Part shown: piece by piece, positions 17,660 to 25,625 of the stretch
How positions within the stretch are numbered: the stretch's first letter is position 1
Layout: each line of letters begins with the position of its first letter
DNA from: Streptomyces violaceoruber
GTDB taxonomy: Bacteria; Actinomycetota; Actinomycetes; Streptomycetales; Streptomycetaceae
Assembly: GCF_033406955.1 (NCBI RefSeq)
Contig: NZ_CP137734.1
Location: 8,122,001-8,186,000, forward strand
Direction of reading: 5' to 3'
Length of the DNA stretch: 64,000 bases
Made by a program: the position numbers and the translations under genes
Notes under the pieces: generated by a model
What the model was told of the DNA's origin: nothing
The model's input: only the letters and a program-made list of their open reading frames with translations
Database searches by the model: none

Positions 17660-18178
17660 TCAGCCGCCGACGTTGACGTCGATGCAGGCGTAGAACGCGT
17701 TGGACGTGTCGGCGACGTTCCACACGGCCAGGACCTTCTGCTGTCCGGTGAGTCCGCCGAAGTCGACCTGGTGGTTCACGACCGAGCCCGGCTTCGCGCC
17801 GCCGTCGTCGAACAGTGCGATCCGCTGACCTCCGACGTAGTACTCCCAAGTGCTGGTGGCGTGCTGCGCGGTGAGCCGCCACGAGAACGTCGTGGTCTTC
17901 GACACCGGGGTGACCTGCCAGCCCTTGCTGTCGTCGTCCAGCTCCGCGAAGCGGCTGTTGCCGCCACTGCAACTGGTCAGGCCCTTGGGGCCCTCGACGC
18001 TCTGGGGCTCGTACGTGATGTCGCCGCAGGACACCGTGCCCGCGGCGCACTGGGCCTGGCGGCTGGGCGGGTCGGAGATGTAGCCGTGCGCGCTCGCCGA
18101 GGAGGCGGGCAGGCTCACGGCCACGACAGGGGCGAGGACCGCGCCGATCAGGGCAGCGGTCTTCCGACGTGCGTGCAT
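17660..18178 (-). CDS. Secreted lytic polysaccharide monooxygenase, AA10 (chitin-binding protein)
   Basis: 172 residues. The signal peptide ends ...SSASA, so cleavage exposes His31 as the mature N-terminus (HGYISDPPSR), the first ligand of the copper histidine brace. A second His in the LTAQHATSTW segment and the terminal aromatic region FYACIDV complete the AA10 pattern. It is a single domain with no extra carbohydrate-binding module. Such enzymes oxidatively cut crystalline chitin and boost chitinases, and a GH19 chitinase gene follows. The RBS GAAGGAG is well placed. A DasR-like site lies about 190 bases upstream. In S. coelicolor this pair corresponds, from memory, to SCO0481/SCO0482. Confidence 0.9.
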   Translation of the reverse strand: MHARRKTAALIGAVLAPVVAVSLPASSASAHGYISDPPSRQAQCAAGTVSCGDITYEPQSVEGPKGLTSCSGGNSRFAELDDDSKGWQVTPVSKTTTFSWRLTAQHATSTWEYYVGGQRIALFDDGGAKPGSVVNHQVDFGGLTGQQKVLAVWNVADTSNAFYACIDVNVGG

Positions 18179-18363
18179 GGGAACTCCTTCACATCCGGCC
18201 GTCCCAGGGCACGCGCGGCCGTGTGTGGGGGGACCGCGCGCACGCCGAGTACGGCCTCTCGTGGGTGGGGCCAGGAGGCGCGAAGGTGACGCGCACTCAC
18301 CGTCCCCGCCGGGGCGTGGGACCCCCGGCAGGGCTCAACTCCGTAAACGGAGCGGCGAGTTCT

Positions 18364-18379
18364 GTTGGACTAGACCATA
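18364..18379. promoter_or_regulatory. DasR-responsive element (dre) candidate
   Basis: The core TGGACTAGACCA (18366-18377) differs at one position from the dre core TGGTCTAGACCA. It stands upstream of the chitin LPMO gene, the expected place for the GlcNAc-responsive repressor DasR. The 18179-18464 gap holds no other feature that I can identify. Confidence 0.72.
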
Positions 18380-18464
18380 CAAGCGGTCGACGTGACCGTG
18401 TCAAGAGTGTGTCAACGGCGGTGTCCGTCGCGCGGGGTTGCGGGGGTTGTCTCGCGGAGTGGGC

Positions 18465-18758
18465 TCACTCGGCTTCGAGTCGGCCGAGGGGATGGGCCGT
18501 TCCGGCCAGGGTCCTGCGCGCCGCCGTCCAGTCGGTGCTGTCGACGCCGAGGGTGTGGCGGAGGTGGGCCAGGGGCACCCGTCGGACCACGGCGACGTGG
18601 GCGGCGGGGTTCTCGTCGGTGGTCTCCGCGGCCTCGTAGCCGGAGATCCCGCCGAGGAAGTGTTCCGCTGCGAAGAGGGTGAGGGGGCTCCTCCGGCCGG
18701 GGCTCAGGACGTACGGATCGACCGTCCAGGCCGCGCCGGGCCTGTAGAGCAGGACCAT
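18465..18758 (-). CDS. Hypothetical protein, possibly truncated
   Basis: 97 residues from the ATG at 18758. Third positions are almost all G or C, so it looks coding. Sequence: an MVLLYRPG start, FAAEHFLGG in the middle, C-terminal LAHLRHTLGV and HPLGRLEAE. I recognise no family. The frame stays open upstream to 18920, but there the opposite strand carries a more protein-like sequence, so the true 5' end may have been lost or the start may be the one given. No good RBS is seen. It lies within a patch of damaged genes. Confidence 0.4.
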   Translation of the reverse strand: MVLLYRPGAAWTVDPYVLSPGRRSPLTLFAAEHFLGGISGYEAAETTDENPAAHVAVVRRVPLAHLRHTLGVDSTDWTAARRTLAGTAHPLGRLEAE

Positions 18759-18951
18759 CGTCGGACTCGTGCCGTACGCGGCCGGCGGCCGGGCCACGCC
18801 CGAACTGCTCGACCGGTTGTCCATCGAGCGGGAGCGTGTCGAGGGCCGCATCGCCGAACCGGTCGGCACCCGGGGCCGGCCGGACTCCGTCATCACCGGC
18901 GCCACGGGGAACCTCCGCACCGGCCGGCCCTGCCGCGCCGGGATCTCCTGA
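18748..18951 (+). pseudogene. C-terminal fragment resembling a MerR-family regulator
   Basis: The open frame after the TAG at 18745-18747 encodes about 67 residues including GGRATPELLDRLSIERERVE and GRIAEPVGTRGRPDSVI. This is the kind of amphipathic dimerisation helix that ends many actinobacterial MerR regulators. The helix-turn-helix part is absent, and the upstream 10 bases overlap the antisense gene. I read it as a 5'-truncated relic. A chance ORF is possible. Confidence 0.4.
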
Positions 18952-19014
18952 GGGACCTCCTGAAGCAGACCGGCACCTCTCCCCGGGTCCCCCGGCGTCG
19001 TCGGACCGGAGGCC

Positions 19015-19054
19015 GGGAGGCCGGGAGGTCGGGAGGTCGGGAGGTCGGGAGGCC
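19015..19054. repeat. 8-bp tandem repeat, five copies
   Basis: GGGAGGTC/GGGAGGCC repeated five times, followed by related GGAGGCCC units to 19080. It lies between the MerR-like fragment and the broken inositol-monophosphatase-like gene. Probably slippage-derived. Confidence 0.85.
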
Positions 19055-19108
19055 CGGTGGACCGGAGGCCCGGAGGCCCGGAAAGCTTCGGCCGTTACCC
19101 TGCACACC

Positions 19109-19933
19109 GTGATCAACTTGCCTGTGCCCCATGACGAAACCGGTGCGCGTCACGACGACACCGAAGTCGCGATCGCCGCCGCGCGGGCCGGCGCCGAGAC
19201 CGTGCGAGCCCGCCACGGACGGCGGCTGACCCGGTTCGACAAGGGCGGCGGGGACTTCGCCACCGACGCGGACGTGGCCGCCGAGGAGGCGATCCTCGGC
19301 GTCATCCGTGCCGCGCGGCCCCACGACGCGACATGCGGTGAGGAGAGCGGGCGGCGGGGAGCGGCCGACGCGGCACGCCAGTGGCTGGTGGATCCCCTGT
19401 GCGGCACGCTCAACTACGCCGCGGGCACCATGGCGGTGGCCGTCAACGTGGCGCTGCGCGGCGGCCCGGCGGCCGTGGCCGACCCCTTCGGCGGCGAGGT
19501 CCTCTTCACCGACGGCGAGACCGCCCGGGTCCGGCGCGACGGCCACGACACACCGCTGGCGCCCAGTGCGGCCACCCGGCTGGTCGACGTGAACCTGGAC
19601 CCGCCCTTCCCGGGCGCGCCCGCGTTCCGGGCGGTCGACCTGATCGCCCACCCCGGCTTCGTGCGGCGCCTGCGGCCGCGGGTCCTGTCCACGACCCTGG
19701 CCCTGGCCTGAGTCGCGGCCGGTAAGCGCGCCGCCTACGTCACCGACGGCACCGGCCTGACCGAAAGCGTGCACTTCGCCGCCGGCATCGCGCTGTGCCG
19801 GGCGGTCGGCTGCGTCGTCACCGGAGTCGACGGCGCGCCCGTCGGACCCGCCTGCCGCGGTCTCGTGGCGGCCGCCGACGCCGGGACGCACGCGCTGTTG
19901 CTGTCGCTGATACGTGAGGGCCGTCCCCGGTAG
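19109..19933 (+). pseudogene. Inositol-monophosphatase-like gene interrupted by an in-frame TGA
   Basis: Reading from the GTG at 19109 gives an IMPase-fold protein: DKGGGDFATDADVAAEE, then CGEES (metal-binding Glu), then WLVDPLCGTLNYAAG. Codon 201 (19709-19711) is TGA, exactly where the family has Trp in LAWVAAG. After it the same frame continues for 73 codons (VAAGKRAAYVTDG ... ALCRAVGCVVTGVDGAPV) to the TAG at 19931-19933, with normal codon bias. One base change (TGG to TGA) therefore truncates it. In addition the core motif DPLDGT reads DPLCGT, so a metal-binding Asp is Cys. Either a recent pseudogene, a stop-codon read-through, or a sequence error. The metal-site change may predate the nonsense codon. 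Confidence 0.8.
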
Positions 19934-20068
19934 GGCCGACCGGGTAGAGGATGCCCCCTTCGGTGCCGCCCGCCCGGGAAACGACCTCACCGCTGCTAGT
20001 TTCGCCAGCCGTCGGACGAATGCGGACGTCCCGGTCGGATGCGGGCGCCGCCTGCGGAGGGAGTACGG

Positions 20069-21202
20069 GTGACTGGTGTGCGAGAGGAAGCGTCGGGGAC
20101 GGGTGCCCCGTTCGGGCGGAGGACCTTCATGGCGTCGGCCGTCGTGGCGGCCGCCGCGTCCGTCCCGGCCGCCGCACCCGCCCTTGCGGCCGGGCTGCCG
20201 GAGGCCGCCGCGCCGGGCTGCCGGTCCGTGGCGCGCCTGCTCGCGGTCCCGGAGAGCGGGCGCGGTGTCGACTGGCTCAGAGAGGCCCTTCAGGTCGCCG
20301 TAGCACTCGAACTCGCCACCATCCCGCCCTACCTGTGCGGATGGTGGTCCGTGGGCGACCGCACGAGCCACGTCGCACGGCTGATCCGGCGCATCATCGG
20401 CGACGAGATGTACCACATGGGCGTCGTCTGCAACCTGCTGGTGGCGGTGGGCGGCCGGCCGCGGATCACGGACGCCGCCCTCGCCTACCCCGGCCCGCTG
20501 CCCGGCGGCGTGCGCGAGGAGGTGAACGTCTATCTCTCGGGCCTCAACAGGCCCTTCGTGCGCGACGTGATGATGGCCGTCGAAGCCCCGGAGGTCCCCC
20601 TGGCCCGCGGCGCGAACAACTCGCCCGGCATCGGCCACTTCTACGACGGCCTGCTGCGCGCCTTCAGGGCCACGGCACCGCCACTGTCGGCCGGCGGGCA
20701 GTTGTCCCAGCGCATCGGCTCCGACGTCCTGGAGCCCGTGACCGACCTCGACGGCGTCGAGCGGGCTGTTGAGATCATCAAGGAACAGGGAGAGGGCACC
20801 GCCAGCTCTCCCGAAGACGCCTTCGGCGACGACTACCCGGCCCACTACTACGCCTTCGGCGAGATCTACCACGGCCGGCAACTGCGCCGGGAGGACGACG
20901 GCTGGCGGTTCACCGGCGCACCCGTGCCCTTCCCCGACGCGCGCCCCATGGCCCGGGTCCCGGCCGGTGGCTGGCCCGGTCCCTCGCAGCGGGTCGGGGA
21001 CCTCCTCGACCGTTTCGACACCGCCTACGCCAAGGTGCTCGGCACCCTCGAGGCGGCCTGGGCGCACGGCGACGCACGCACCCTGGGCTCGGCCGTCCGG
21101 ACGATGCGCGCACTGGAGGGCCCCGCCGTGGAGCTGATGGAAACCGGCATCCCGGGCGGCCGGGGCACCTACGGCCCCCAGTTCCGCCCGCCGGGCGCGT
21201 GA
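20069..21202 (+). CDS. Tat-exported ferritin-like (VioB/iminophenylpyruvate-dimer-synthase-type) domain protein
   Basis: 377 residues from the GTG at 20069 (GGAGGGAG upstream). A twin-arginine signal FGRRTFMASAV and an alanine run end APALAAG. The following domain begins WLREALQVAVALELATIPPYLCGWW and contains IIGDEMYHMGVVCNLLVAVGG. These are the ExxH and Glu ligands of the four-helix ferritin-like domain found in VioB and related proteins, which may bind a di-iron or similar metal centre. An exported member is unusual, because VioB itself acts in the cytoplasm on an indole imine. Substrate unknown. It stands alone between the broken IMPase gene and a convergent VOC gene. Confidence 0.75.
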   Translation: MTGVREEASGTGAPFGRRTFMASAVVAAAASVPAAAPALAAGLPEAAAPGCRSVARLLAVPESGRGVDWLREALQVAVALELATIPPYLCGWWSVGDRTSHVARLIRRIIGDEMYHMGVVCNLLVAVGGRPRITDAALAYPGPLPGGVREEVNVYLSGLNRPFVRDVMMAVEAPEVPLARGANNSPGIGHFYDGLLRAFRATAPPLSAGGQLSQRIGSDVLEPVTDLDGVERAVEIIKEQGEGTASSPEDAFGDDYPAHYYAFGEIYHGRQLRREDDGWRFTGAPVPFPDARPMARVPAGGWPGPSQRVGDLLDRFDTAYAKVLGTLEAAWAHGDARTLGSAVRTMRALEGPAVELMETGIPGGRGTYGPQFRPPGA

Positions 21203-21254
21203 CGCCGGACGGCCCGAGCCGAGCCGGCCCGCGCGGCAGGGCGCGCCCCACCGG

Positions 21255-21647
21255 CTACCGGATCTGCATGATCTGGATCAGGTTTCCGCAGGTGTCGTCG
21301 AGGACCGCCGTGGTGACCGCGCCCATCTCCATCGGCTCCTGGGTGAAGTGCACCCCGAGCGAGCGCAGCCGGTCGTGCTCCGCCCGTACGTCGTCCACGG
21401 CGAAGGAGGCGGCCGGGATGCCGTCCTGGGCCAGCGCCGTCCGGTACGGCGCCACCGCGGGGTGACCGGACGGTTCGAGCAGCAGCTCGGTCCCGTCGGG
21501 AGCCTCGGGCGAGACCACGGTCAGCCACCGGTCCCCACCCGCCCCCACCGGCACGTCGTGCTTCTTCAGGAAGCCCAGGGTCTCGGTGTAGAAGCGCAGC
21601 GCGTGCGCCTGATCGTCGACGAAGACGCTGGTGAGGTTGATCTTCAT
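21255..21647 (-). CDS. VOC (glyoxalase/bleomycin-resistance) family protein
   Basis: 130 residues in one VOC module of paired beta-alpha-beta-beta-beta units: MKINLTSVFVDDQAHALRFY, then a DGTELLLEPSGHPA segment and CGNLIQIMQIR at the end, with the metal-type Glu region LLLEP and the terminal Q. This subfamily is usually annotated as a glyoxalase-like resistance protein; the substrate is not predictable. The start ATG has GGAGATGACCCC upstream. It is a single gene, convergent with the ferritin-like gene. Confidence 0.82.
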   Translation of the reverse strand: MKINLTSVFVDDQAHALRFYTETLGFLKKHDVPVGAGGDRWLTVVSPEAPDGTELLLEPSGHPAVAPYRTALAQDGIPAASFAVDDVRAEHDRLRSLGVHFTQEPMEMGAVTTAVLDDTCGNLIQIMQIR

Positions 21648-21751
21648 GGGGTCATCTCCGGTGCGTGGGTTCCGGGCGGTCGGATCACGAGGTGCTCGGG
21701 CGGGCCGGAACCCTGCTGACTCTCCGGACCCTCCGGGACATCACCTGCCTA

Positions 21752-22501
21752 TCAAGGGCCCGCGTGTCCGGCAACGGCCCAGACCTCGGCCAGGGCCGAG
21801 GTGGTGAGCACCCGGCCGGGCCGGCCCTGTCCCGTCAGGGTGCCCGCGCGGAGCAGGAGACAGGCCTCGGCCGAGCGCGCGGCCTCCAGGTCGTGGGTGG
21901 CGTGCACGACCGTCACGCCGTCGGCCACCAGGTCCGTCAGGAGAGCGGTGATGCGCTGTCTGGCCTCCGGGTCGAGGCCGGTGGTCGGTTCGTCCAGGAG
22001 GAGCAGGTCGGACTGCTGGGCGAGTCCCTGGGCGACGAGGGCGCGCTGCCGCTGTCCGCCCGACAGCTCCCCGAGCTGACGCGGCGCGAGGTCCGCGATG
22101 CCGAGCCGGTCCAGGGCCGAGTCCACGATCAGCCGGTCCCGGCGGTTCAGCCGGCGCCAGGGGCCGCGCTCGGCCCACCGACCCATCTCCACGGTCTGCC
22201 GGACGGTCAGCGGCAGGGCGTCCGCGACGGCGCCGCGCTGCGGTACGAAGGCGGGCGGCCGCTCGCCGCCCCGGTGCAGGTCTCCCGATGTCGGGCGGAT
22301 CACACCGGCCAGCACGCCGAGGAGTGTCGACTTGCCGCTGCCGTTCGGCCCGACCAGAGCCGTGACGGCCAATGCCGGTATCTCGCAGGTGAGTTGCCTC
22401 AGGACCGGTCGTCCCGGGTAGCCGGCGCACAGCTCGGTCAGACGTACTCCTGACGCCCGTCCGGGCACGGCGGGGGGCGAGGGGCGGGATTTGTTGAACA
22501 T
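21752..22501 (-). CDS. Zinc ABC importer ATPase (AztA/ZnuC type)
   Basis: 249 residues from the ATG at 22501 (an ATG 9 bases upstream is the alternative). Walker A GPNGSGKST, Q-loop FVPQRG, signature LSGGQRQR, Walker B LLLLDEPTTGLD and H-loop HATH are all intact. It is divergent from the permease gene: the starts are only 24 bases apart, and a Zur-like box overlaps the ATPase start codon. The minus-strand -10-like TACAAT (22509-22514) would put the transcript start at the ATG, so the message is probably leaderless. The partners are the permease, binding protein and lipoproteins transcribed rightward. Manganese as substrate is possible, but the Zur box and AztD-like neighbours favour zinc. Confidence 0.85.
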   Translation of the reverse strand: MFNKSRPSPPAVPGRASGVRLTELCAGYPGRPVLRQLTCEIPALAVTALVGPNGSGKSTLLGVLAGVIRPTSGDLHRGGERPPAFVPQRGAVADALPLTVRQTVEMGRWAERGPWRRLNRRDRLIVDSALDRLGIADLAPRQLGELSGGQRQRALVAQGLAQQSDLLLLDEPTTGLDPEARQRITALLTDLVADGVTVVHATHDLEAARSAEACLLLRAGTLTGQGRPGRVLTTSALAEVWAVAGHAGP

Positions 22502-22518
22502 GATTTTCATTGTAGTGT
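22491..22518. promoter_or_regulatory. Zur box embedded in a divergent promoter
   Basis: TGAACAT-G-ATTTTCA (22495-22509) matches the actinobacterial Zur palindrome TGAAAAT-N-ATTTTCA at all but one arm position. On the plus strand it lies inside the 16-base spacer between TTGTTG (22491-22496) and TAGTGT (22513-22518), with the permease ATG at 22526. On the minus strand it overlaps the ATPase -10 and start codon. One bound Zur dimer would shut off both directions when zinc is sufficient. Confidence 0.8.
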
Positions 22519-22525
22519 CCTCCGC

Positions 22526-23377
22526 ATGGATTGGTTGACGGCCCCGTTCGAAGTGACGTTTGTGCAAAGAGCCTTGTGGGGCGGCATCCTGGTGTCCGCC
22601 ATCTGCGCCCTGGCCGGCACCTGGGTCGTGCTCAGGGGGATGGCCTTCCTGGGCGACGCCATGTCGCACGGACTGCTGCCCGGGGTGGCGCTGGCCGCCC
22701 TGCTCGGCGGCAACCTGCTGCTGGGAGCGGTGGCCAGCGCTGCCGTCATGGCCGCGGGCGTCACCGCGCTCGGGCGCACCCCGAGACTCTCCCAGGACAC
22801 CGGCATCGGCCTGCTCTTCGTCGGCATGCTCTCGATCGGTGTGATCATCGTGTCGCGTTCGCAGTCCTTCGCCGTGGACCTGACCGGCATCCTGTTCGGC
22901 GACGTCCTCGCCGTCCGCGAGCAGGACCTGCTCGTACTGGGCGGGGCACTGCTGGTGGCGCTGCTCGTCTCCGTGCTCGGCCACCGGGCCTTCCTCGCCC
23001 TCGCGTTCGACCCGCGCAAGGCCCACACCCTCGGACTGCGCCCGCGGCTCGCCCACGCGGTGCTCCTCGTCCTGCTGGGCCTCGCGATCGTGGCCTCCTT
23101 CCACATCGTCGGCACGCTCCTCGTCCTCGGCCTGCTCATCGCGCCGCCGGCCGCGGCCCTGCCCTGGGCGCGCGGCGTCCGCGGCGTCATGGCCCTCGCG
23201 GCACTCCTCGGCGTCACCGCCACGTTCGGCGGACTGCTCCTGTCCTGGCACCTGAGCACCGCCGCCGGCGCGACCGTCTCGGCCGTCGCGGTGGCCCTGT
23301 TCTTCCTCTCCCACACGGCGTCCGGCCTGCGGCACCTCCGTACGCGCCCCGCCACCCCCCACCCGACAGTCGACTGA
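22526..23377 (+). CDS. Zinc ABC importer permease (AztB/ZnuB type)
   Basis: 283 residues with eight or nine hydrophobic segments. The family segment GTWVVLRGMAFLGDAMSHGLLPGVALA is near the N-terminus (residues 33-59), followed by VTALGRTPRLSQDTGIGLLF, as in Zn/Mn ABC-3 permeases. It is an inner-membrane channel subunit working with the divergent ATPase and the downstream binding protein. The start at 22526 fits the usual family N-terminus; no RBS precedes it, consistent with a leaderless message from the TTGTTG/TAGTGT promoter. The next gene follows after 14 bases. Confidence 0.88.
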   Translation: MDWLTAPFEVTFVQRALWGGILVSAICALAGTWVVLRGMAFLGDAMSHGLLPGVALAALLGGNLLLGAVASAAVMAAGVTALGRTPRLSQDTGIGLLFVGMLSIGVIIVSRSQSFAVDLTGILFGDVLAVREQDLLVLGGALLVALLVSVLGHRAFLALAFDPRKAHTLGLRPRLAHAVLLVLLGLAIVASFHIVGTLLVLGLLIAPPAAALPWARGVRGVMALAALLGVTATFGGLLLSWHLSTAAGATVSAVAVALFFLSHTASGLRHLRTRPATPHPTVD

Positions 23378-23391
23378 AGGAATCCGAGGCG

Positions 23392-24639
23392 ATGGAACCG
23401 ACCGTCCGCACACACCCGACCCGCCGGCTCCCGACCGCACTCGTCCTCACCGCCGCACTGCTCGCCACGGGCTGTTCGGAGCAGTCGGACGACGGGCGGG
23501 AACCCGCGGCGACCGAGTCGTCCGGCACCCCGCACGGCTACGTCGAAGGAGCGCGGGAAGCGGCCGAGGAGCAGTCCCGGCTGATCCTCGGCGACCCCGG
23601 CACCGGCGCGAGCCGGGTGCTCGACCTCGTCACCGGCAAGGTGCACGAGAGCGCGCCGGTGACCGGCGCCGACGGGCTGAGCACGGACGGCCGCTTCGGC
23701 TTCTTCCACACCGACCGCGGCACGCACGTGGTCGACGGCGGTGCCTGGACGGTGGACCACGGCGACCACGTGCACTACTACCGGGCGGCGATACGCCACG
23801 TCGGCGACCTGCCGGGCGGCCGCGGCGCCGAGATCCGCAGCGACGCCGCGGTGACCGCGGCGACCGACCCGGAGGGCCGGACGACGCTGTACGACCGGAC
23901 GGCGCTGGAGAAGGGCGAGGTCGGGCCGGCCCGGACGCTCGACGGTGTGCACGCCGGCGCCGTCGTCCCGTACGAGGAGCACCTGGTCGCGCTCGCCGGG
24001 GACGACGAGTCCGCCGAGGTCGCCGTGTACGACCGCTCGGGCCGCCGGGTCGCCTCGCCCGACGCGACGTGCGAGCGGCCCGCGGGCGACGCCGTCACCC
24101 GCCGCGGCGTCGTCCTCGGGTGCGCCGACGGGGCCCTGCTCGTGAGCGCCGAGGACGGGACGTTCACGGCCGAGAGGATTCCGTACGGACAGGACGTGCC
24201 CGAGAAGGAACGGGCCACGGCCTTTCGCCACCGGGCCGGCAGCGACACGCTGACCGCACCCGCCGGCGAGCGGGCCGTGTGGGTCCTGGACGTCACCGAC
24301 CGCGACTGGACCCGGGTGAGGACGACCGGCCCGGTCCTGGCGGCCAACACCGCCGGCGAGGGCTCACCGCTCCTCGTCCTGGAGAGCGACGGCGCACTGC
24401 ACGGCTACGACATCGCCACCGGCAGGCACACGGCTCGGACCGAGCCCCTCCTGAGCAAAACCGCGAAAACCCCCGCCGGCGCGGCAGCACCGGTCGTCGA
24501 GGTCGACCGCAGCCGCGCCTACGTCAACGACCGCACCGGTAAACGCGTGTACGAGATCGACTACAACGACGCCCTGCGCGTCGCGCGCTCCTTCGACCTC
24601 GACATCGCACCGGGGCTGATGGCGGAGACCGGCCGATGA
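23392..24639 (+). CDS. AztD-like zinc-chaperone lipoprotein (first copy)
   Basis: 415 residues. The lipoprotein signal ends LLATGCSEQ (lipobox, Cys near residue 28). The body has repeated short beta-strand motifs (AVYDRSGRRVASP, LHGYDIATGRHT, RSRAYVNDRTGKRVYEID) as expected for a beta-propeller. An exposed His cluster VDHGDHVHYYRA is a likely zinc site. AztD of the aztABCD systems is a periplasmic propeller that passes zinc to the binding protein AztC, and this gene lies immediately before that binding protein in the same operon. The RBS is GAAGGA. It overlaps the next gene by ATGA. In a Gram-positive it would be anchored to the outer face of the membrane. Confidence 0.78.
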   Translation: MEPTVRTHPTRRLPTALVLTAALLATGCSEQSDDGREPAATESSGTPHGYVEGAREAAEEQSRLILGDPGTGASRVLDLVTGKVHESAPVTGADGLSTDGRFGFFHTDRGTHVVDGGAWTVDHGDHVHYYRAAIRHVGDLPGGRGAEIRSDAAVTAATDPEGRTTLYDRTALEKGEVGPARTLDGVHAGAVVPYEEHLVALAGDDESAEVAVYDRSGRRVASPDATCERPAGDAVTRRGVVLGCADGALLVSAEDGTFTAERIPYGQDVPEKERATAFRHRAGSDTLTAPAGERAVWVLDVTDRDWTRVRTTGPVLAANTAGEGSPLLVLESDGALHGYDIATGRHTARTEPLLSKTAKTPAGAAAPVVEVDRSRAYVNDRTGKRVYEIDYNDALRVARSFDLDIAPGLMAETGR

Positions 24640-25625
24640 GGGGGACGGTACGCACACGCATCCGGGTGGCACGGCTGCGCCGCCTCCTGGTGGGACTGCT
24701 CGCCCTGGTCACGGCCGCCACCGCCACGGCCTGCTCCGCCACGGACGAACAACCCCGCATCGTCGTGACCACCAACATCCTGGGCGACATCACCCGCCAG
24801 GTCGTGGGCGACCAGGCGGAGGTCACGGTCCTGATGAAGCCCGACGCGGACCCGCACTCCTTCGGACTGTCGGCCGTGCAGGCCGCCCAGCTGGAACGCG
24901 CGGACCTCGTCGTCTTCAACGGACTCGGCCTGGAGGAGAACGTCCTGCGGCACGTGGACGCCGCCCGTGAGGCGGGTGTGGCGACCTTCGAGGTCGGCAG
25001 GGCGGTCGACCCGCTCACCTTCCACTCCGGTGACGACGGGGGTCCCGAGGGGGAGTCGGGCCGGCCCGACCCGCACTTCTGGACCGACCCCGACCGCGTG
25101 CGCACGGCCGCCGGACTCATCGCCGACCGCGTGAGCGAGCACGTGACGGGCGTGGACCACGACGCGATCCGGGCCAACGCCGCCGAGTACGACGAGCAAC
25201 TCGCCGACCTCACCGCCTTCATGGAGAAGTCCTTCGACCGGGTGCCCGAGGACCGGCGCAACCTGGTGACCAACCACCACGTCTTCGGCTACCTCGCCGA
25301 CCGCTTCGGCTTCCGCGTCATCGGCGCGGTGATCCCCAGCGGCACGACGCTGGCCTCCCCCAGCTCCTCCGACCTGCGCTCGCTCACCCGGGCCATGGAG
25401 CGGGCGGGGGTCCGGACGGTCTTCGCCGACTCCTCCCGGCCCAAGCGGCTCGCCGAGGTCCTGAGTACCGAACTCGGCGACGGCGTACGGGTCGTGGAGC
25501 TGTACTCCGAGTCCCTCACCGCCGAGAACGAGGGCGCCGCCACCTACCTGCAGATGATGCGCGCCAACACCACCGCCATGACCGACGGACTGACCGTCGG
25601 CAGCCCGAAAGGAACGCACAGTTGA
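24636..25625 (+). CDS. Zinc-binding lipoprotein of the ABC importer (AztC/ZnuA type)
   Basis: 329 residues. The signal/lipobox ends TATACSA. The metal-binding residues of the A-I cluster family are visible: His in KPDADPHSF, His in TNHHVFGYLADRFGF, and Asp in FADSSRPKRLAEVL, plus GLGLEENVL. The His-rich loop typical of ZnuA is short (TFHSGDDGG). It delivers Zn to the permease. Its ATG lies in the stop of the upstream AztD-like gene, and its stop overlaps the TTG start of the second AztD-like gene, so the four genes are one translationally coupled operon. Confidence 0.88.
   Translation: MRGTVRTRIRVARLRRLLVGLLALVTAATATACSATDEQPRIVVTTNILGDITRQVVGDQAEVTVLMKPDADPHSFGLSAVQAAQLERADLVVFNGLGLEENVLRHVDAAREAGVATFEVGRAVDPLTFHSGDDGGPEGESGRPDPHFWTDPDRVRTAAGLIADRVSEHVTGVDHDAIRANAAEYDEQLADLTAFMEKSFDRVPEDRRNLVTNHHVFGYLADRFGFRVIGAVIPSGTTLASPSSSDLRSLTRAMERAGVRTVFADSSRPKRLAEVLSTELGDGVRVVELYSESLTAENEGAATYLQMMRANTTAMTDGLTVGSPKGTHS

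Noticed and set aside
18748..18951. A complete small regulator gene
   Set aside because: No DNA-binding domain, no RBS, and an in-frame TAG directly upstream; a fragment is the simpler reading.
19709..19711. TGA as a selenocysteine codon
   Set aside because: The family has Trp, not Cys, at this position, and no SECIS-like hairpin was evident directly after it.
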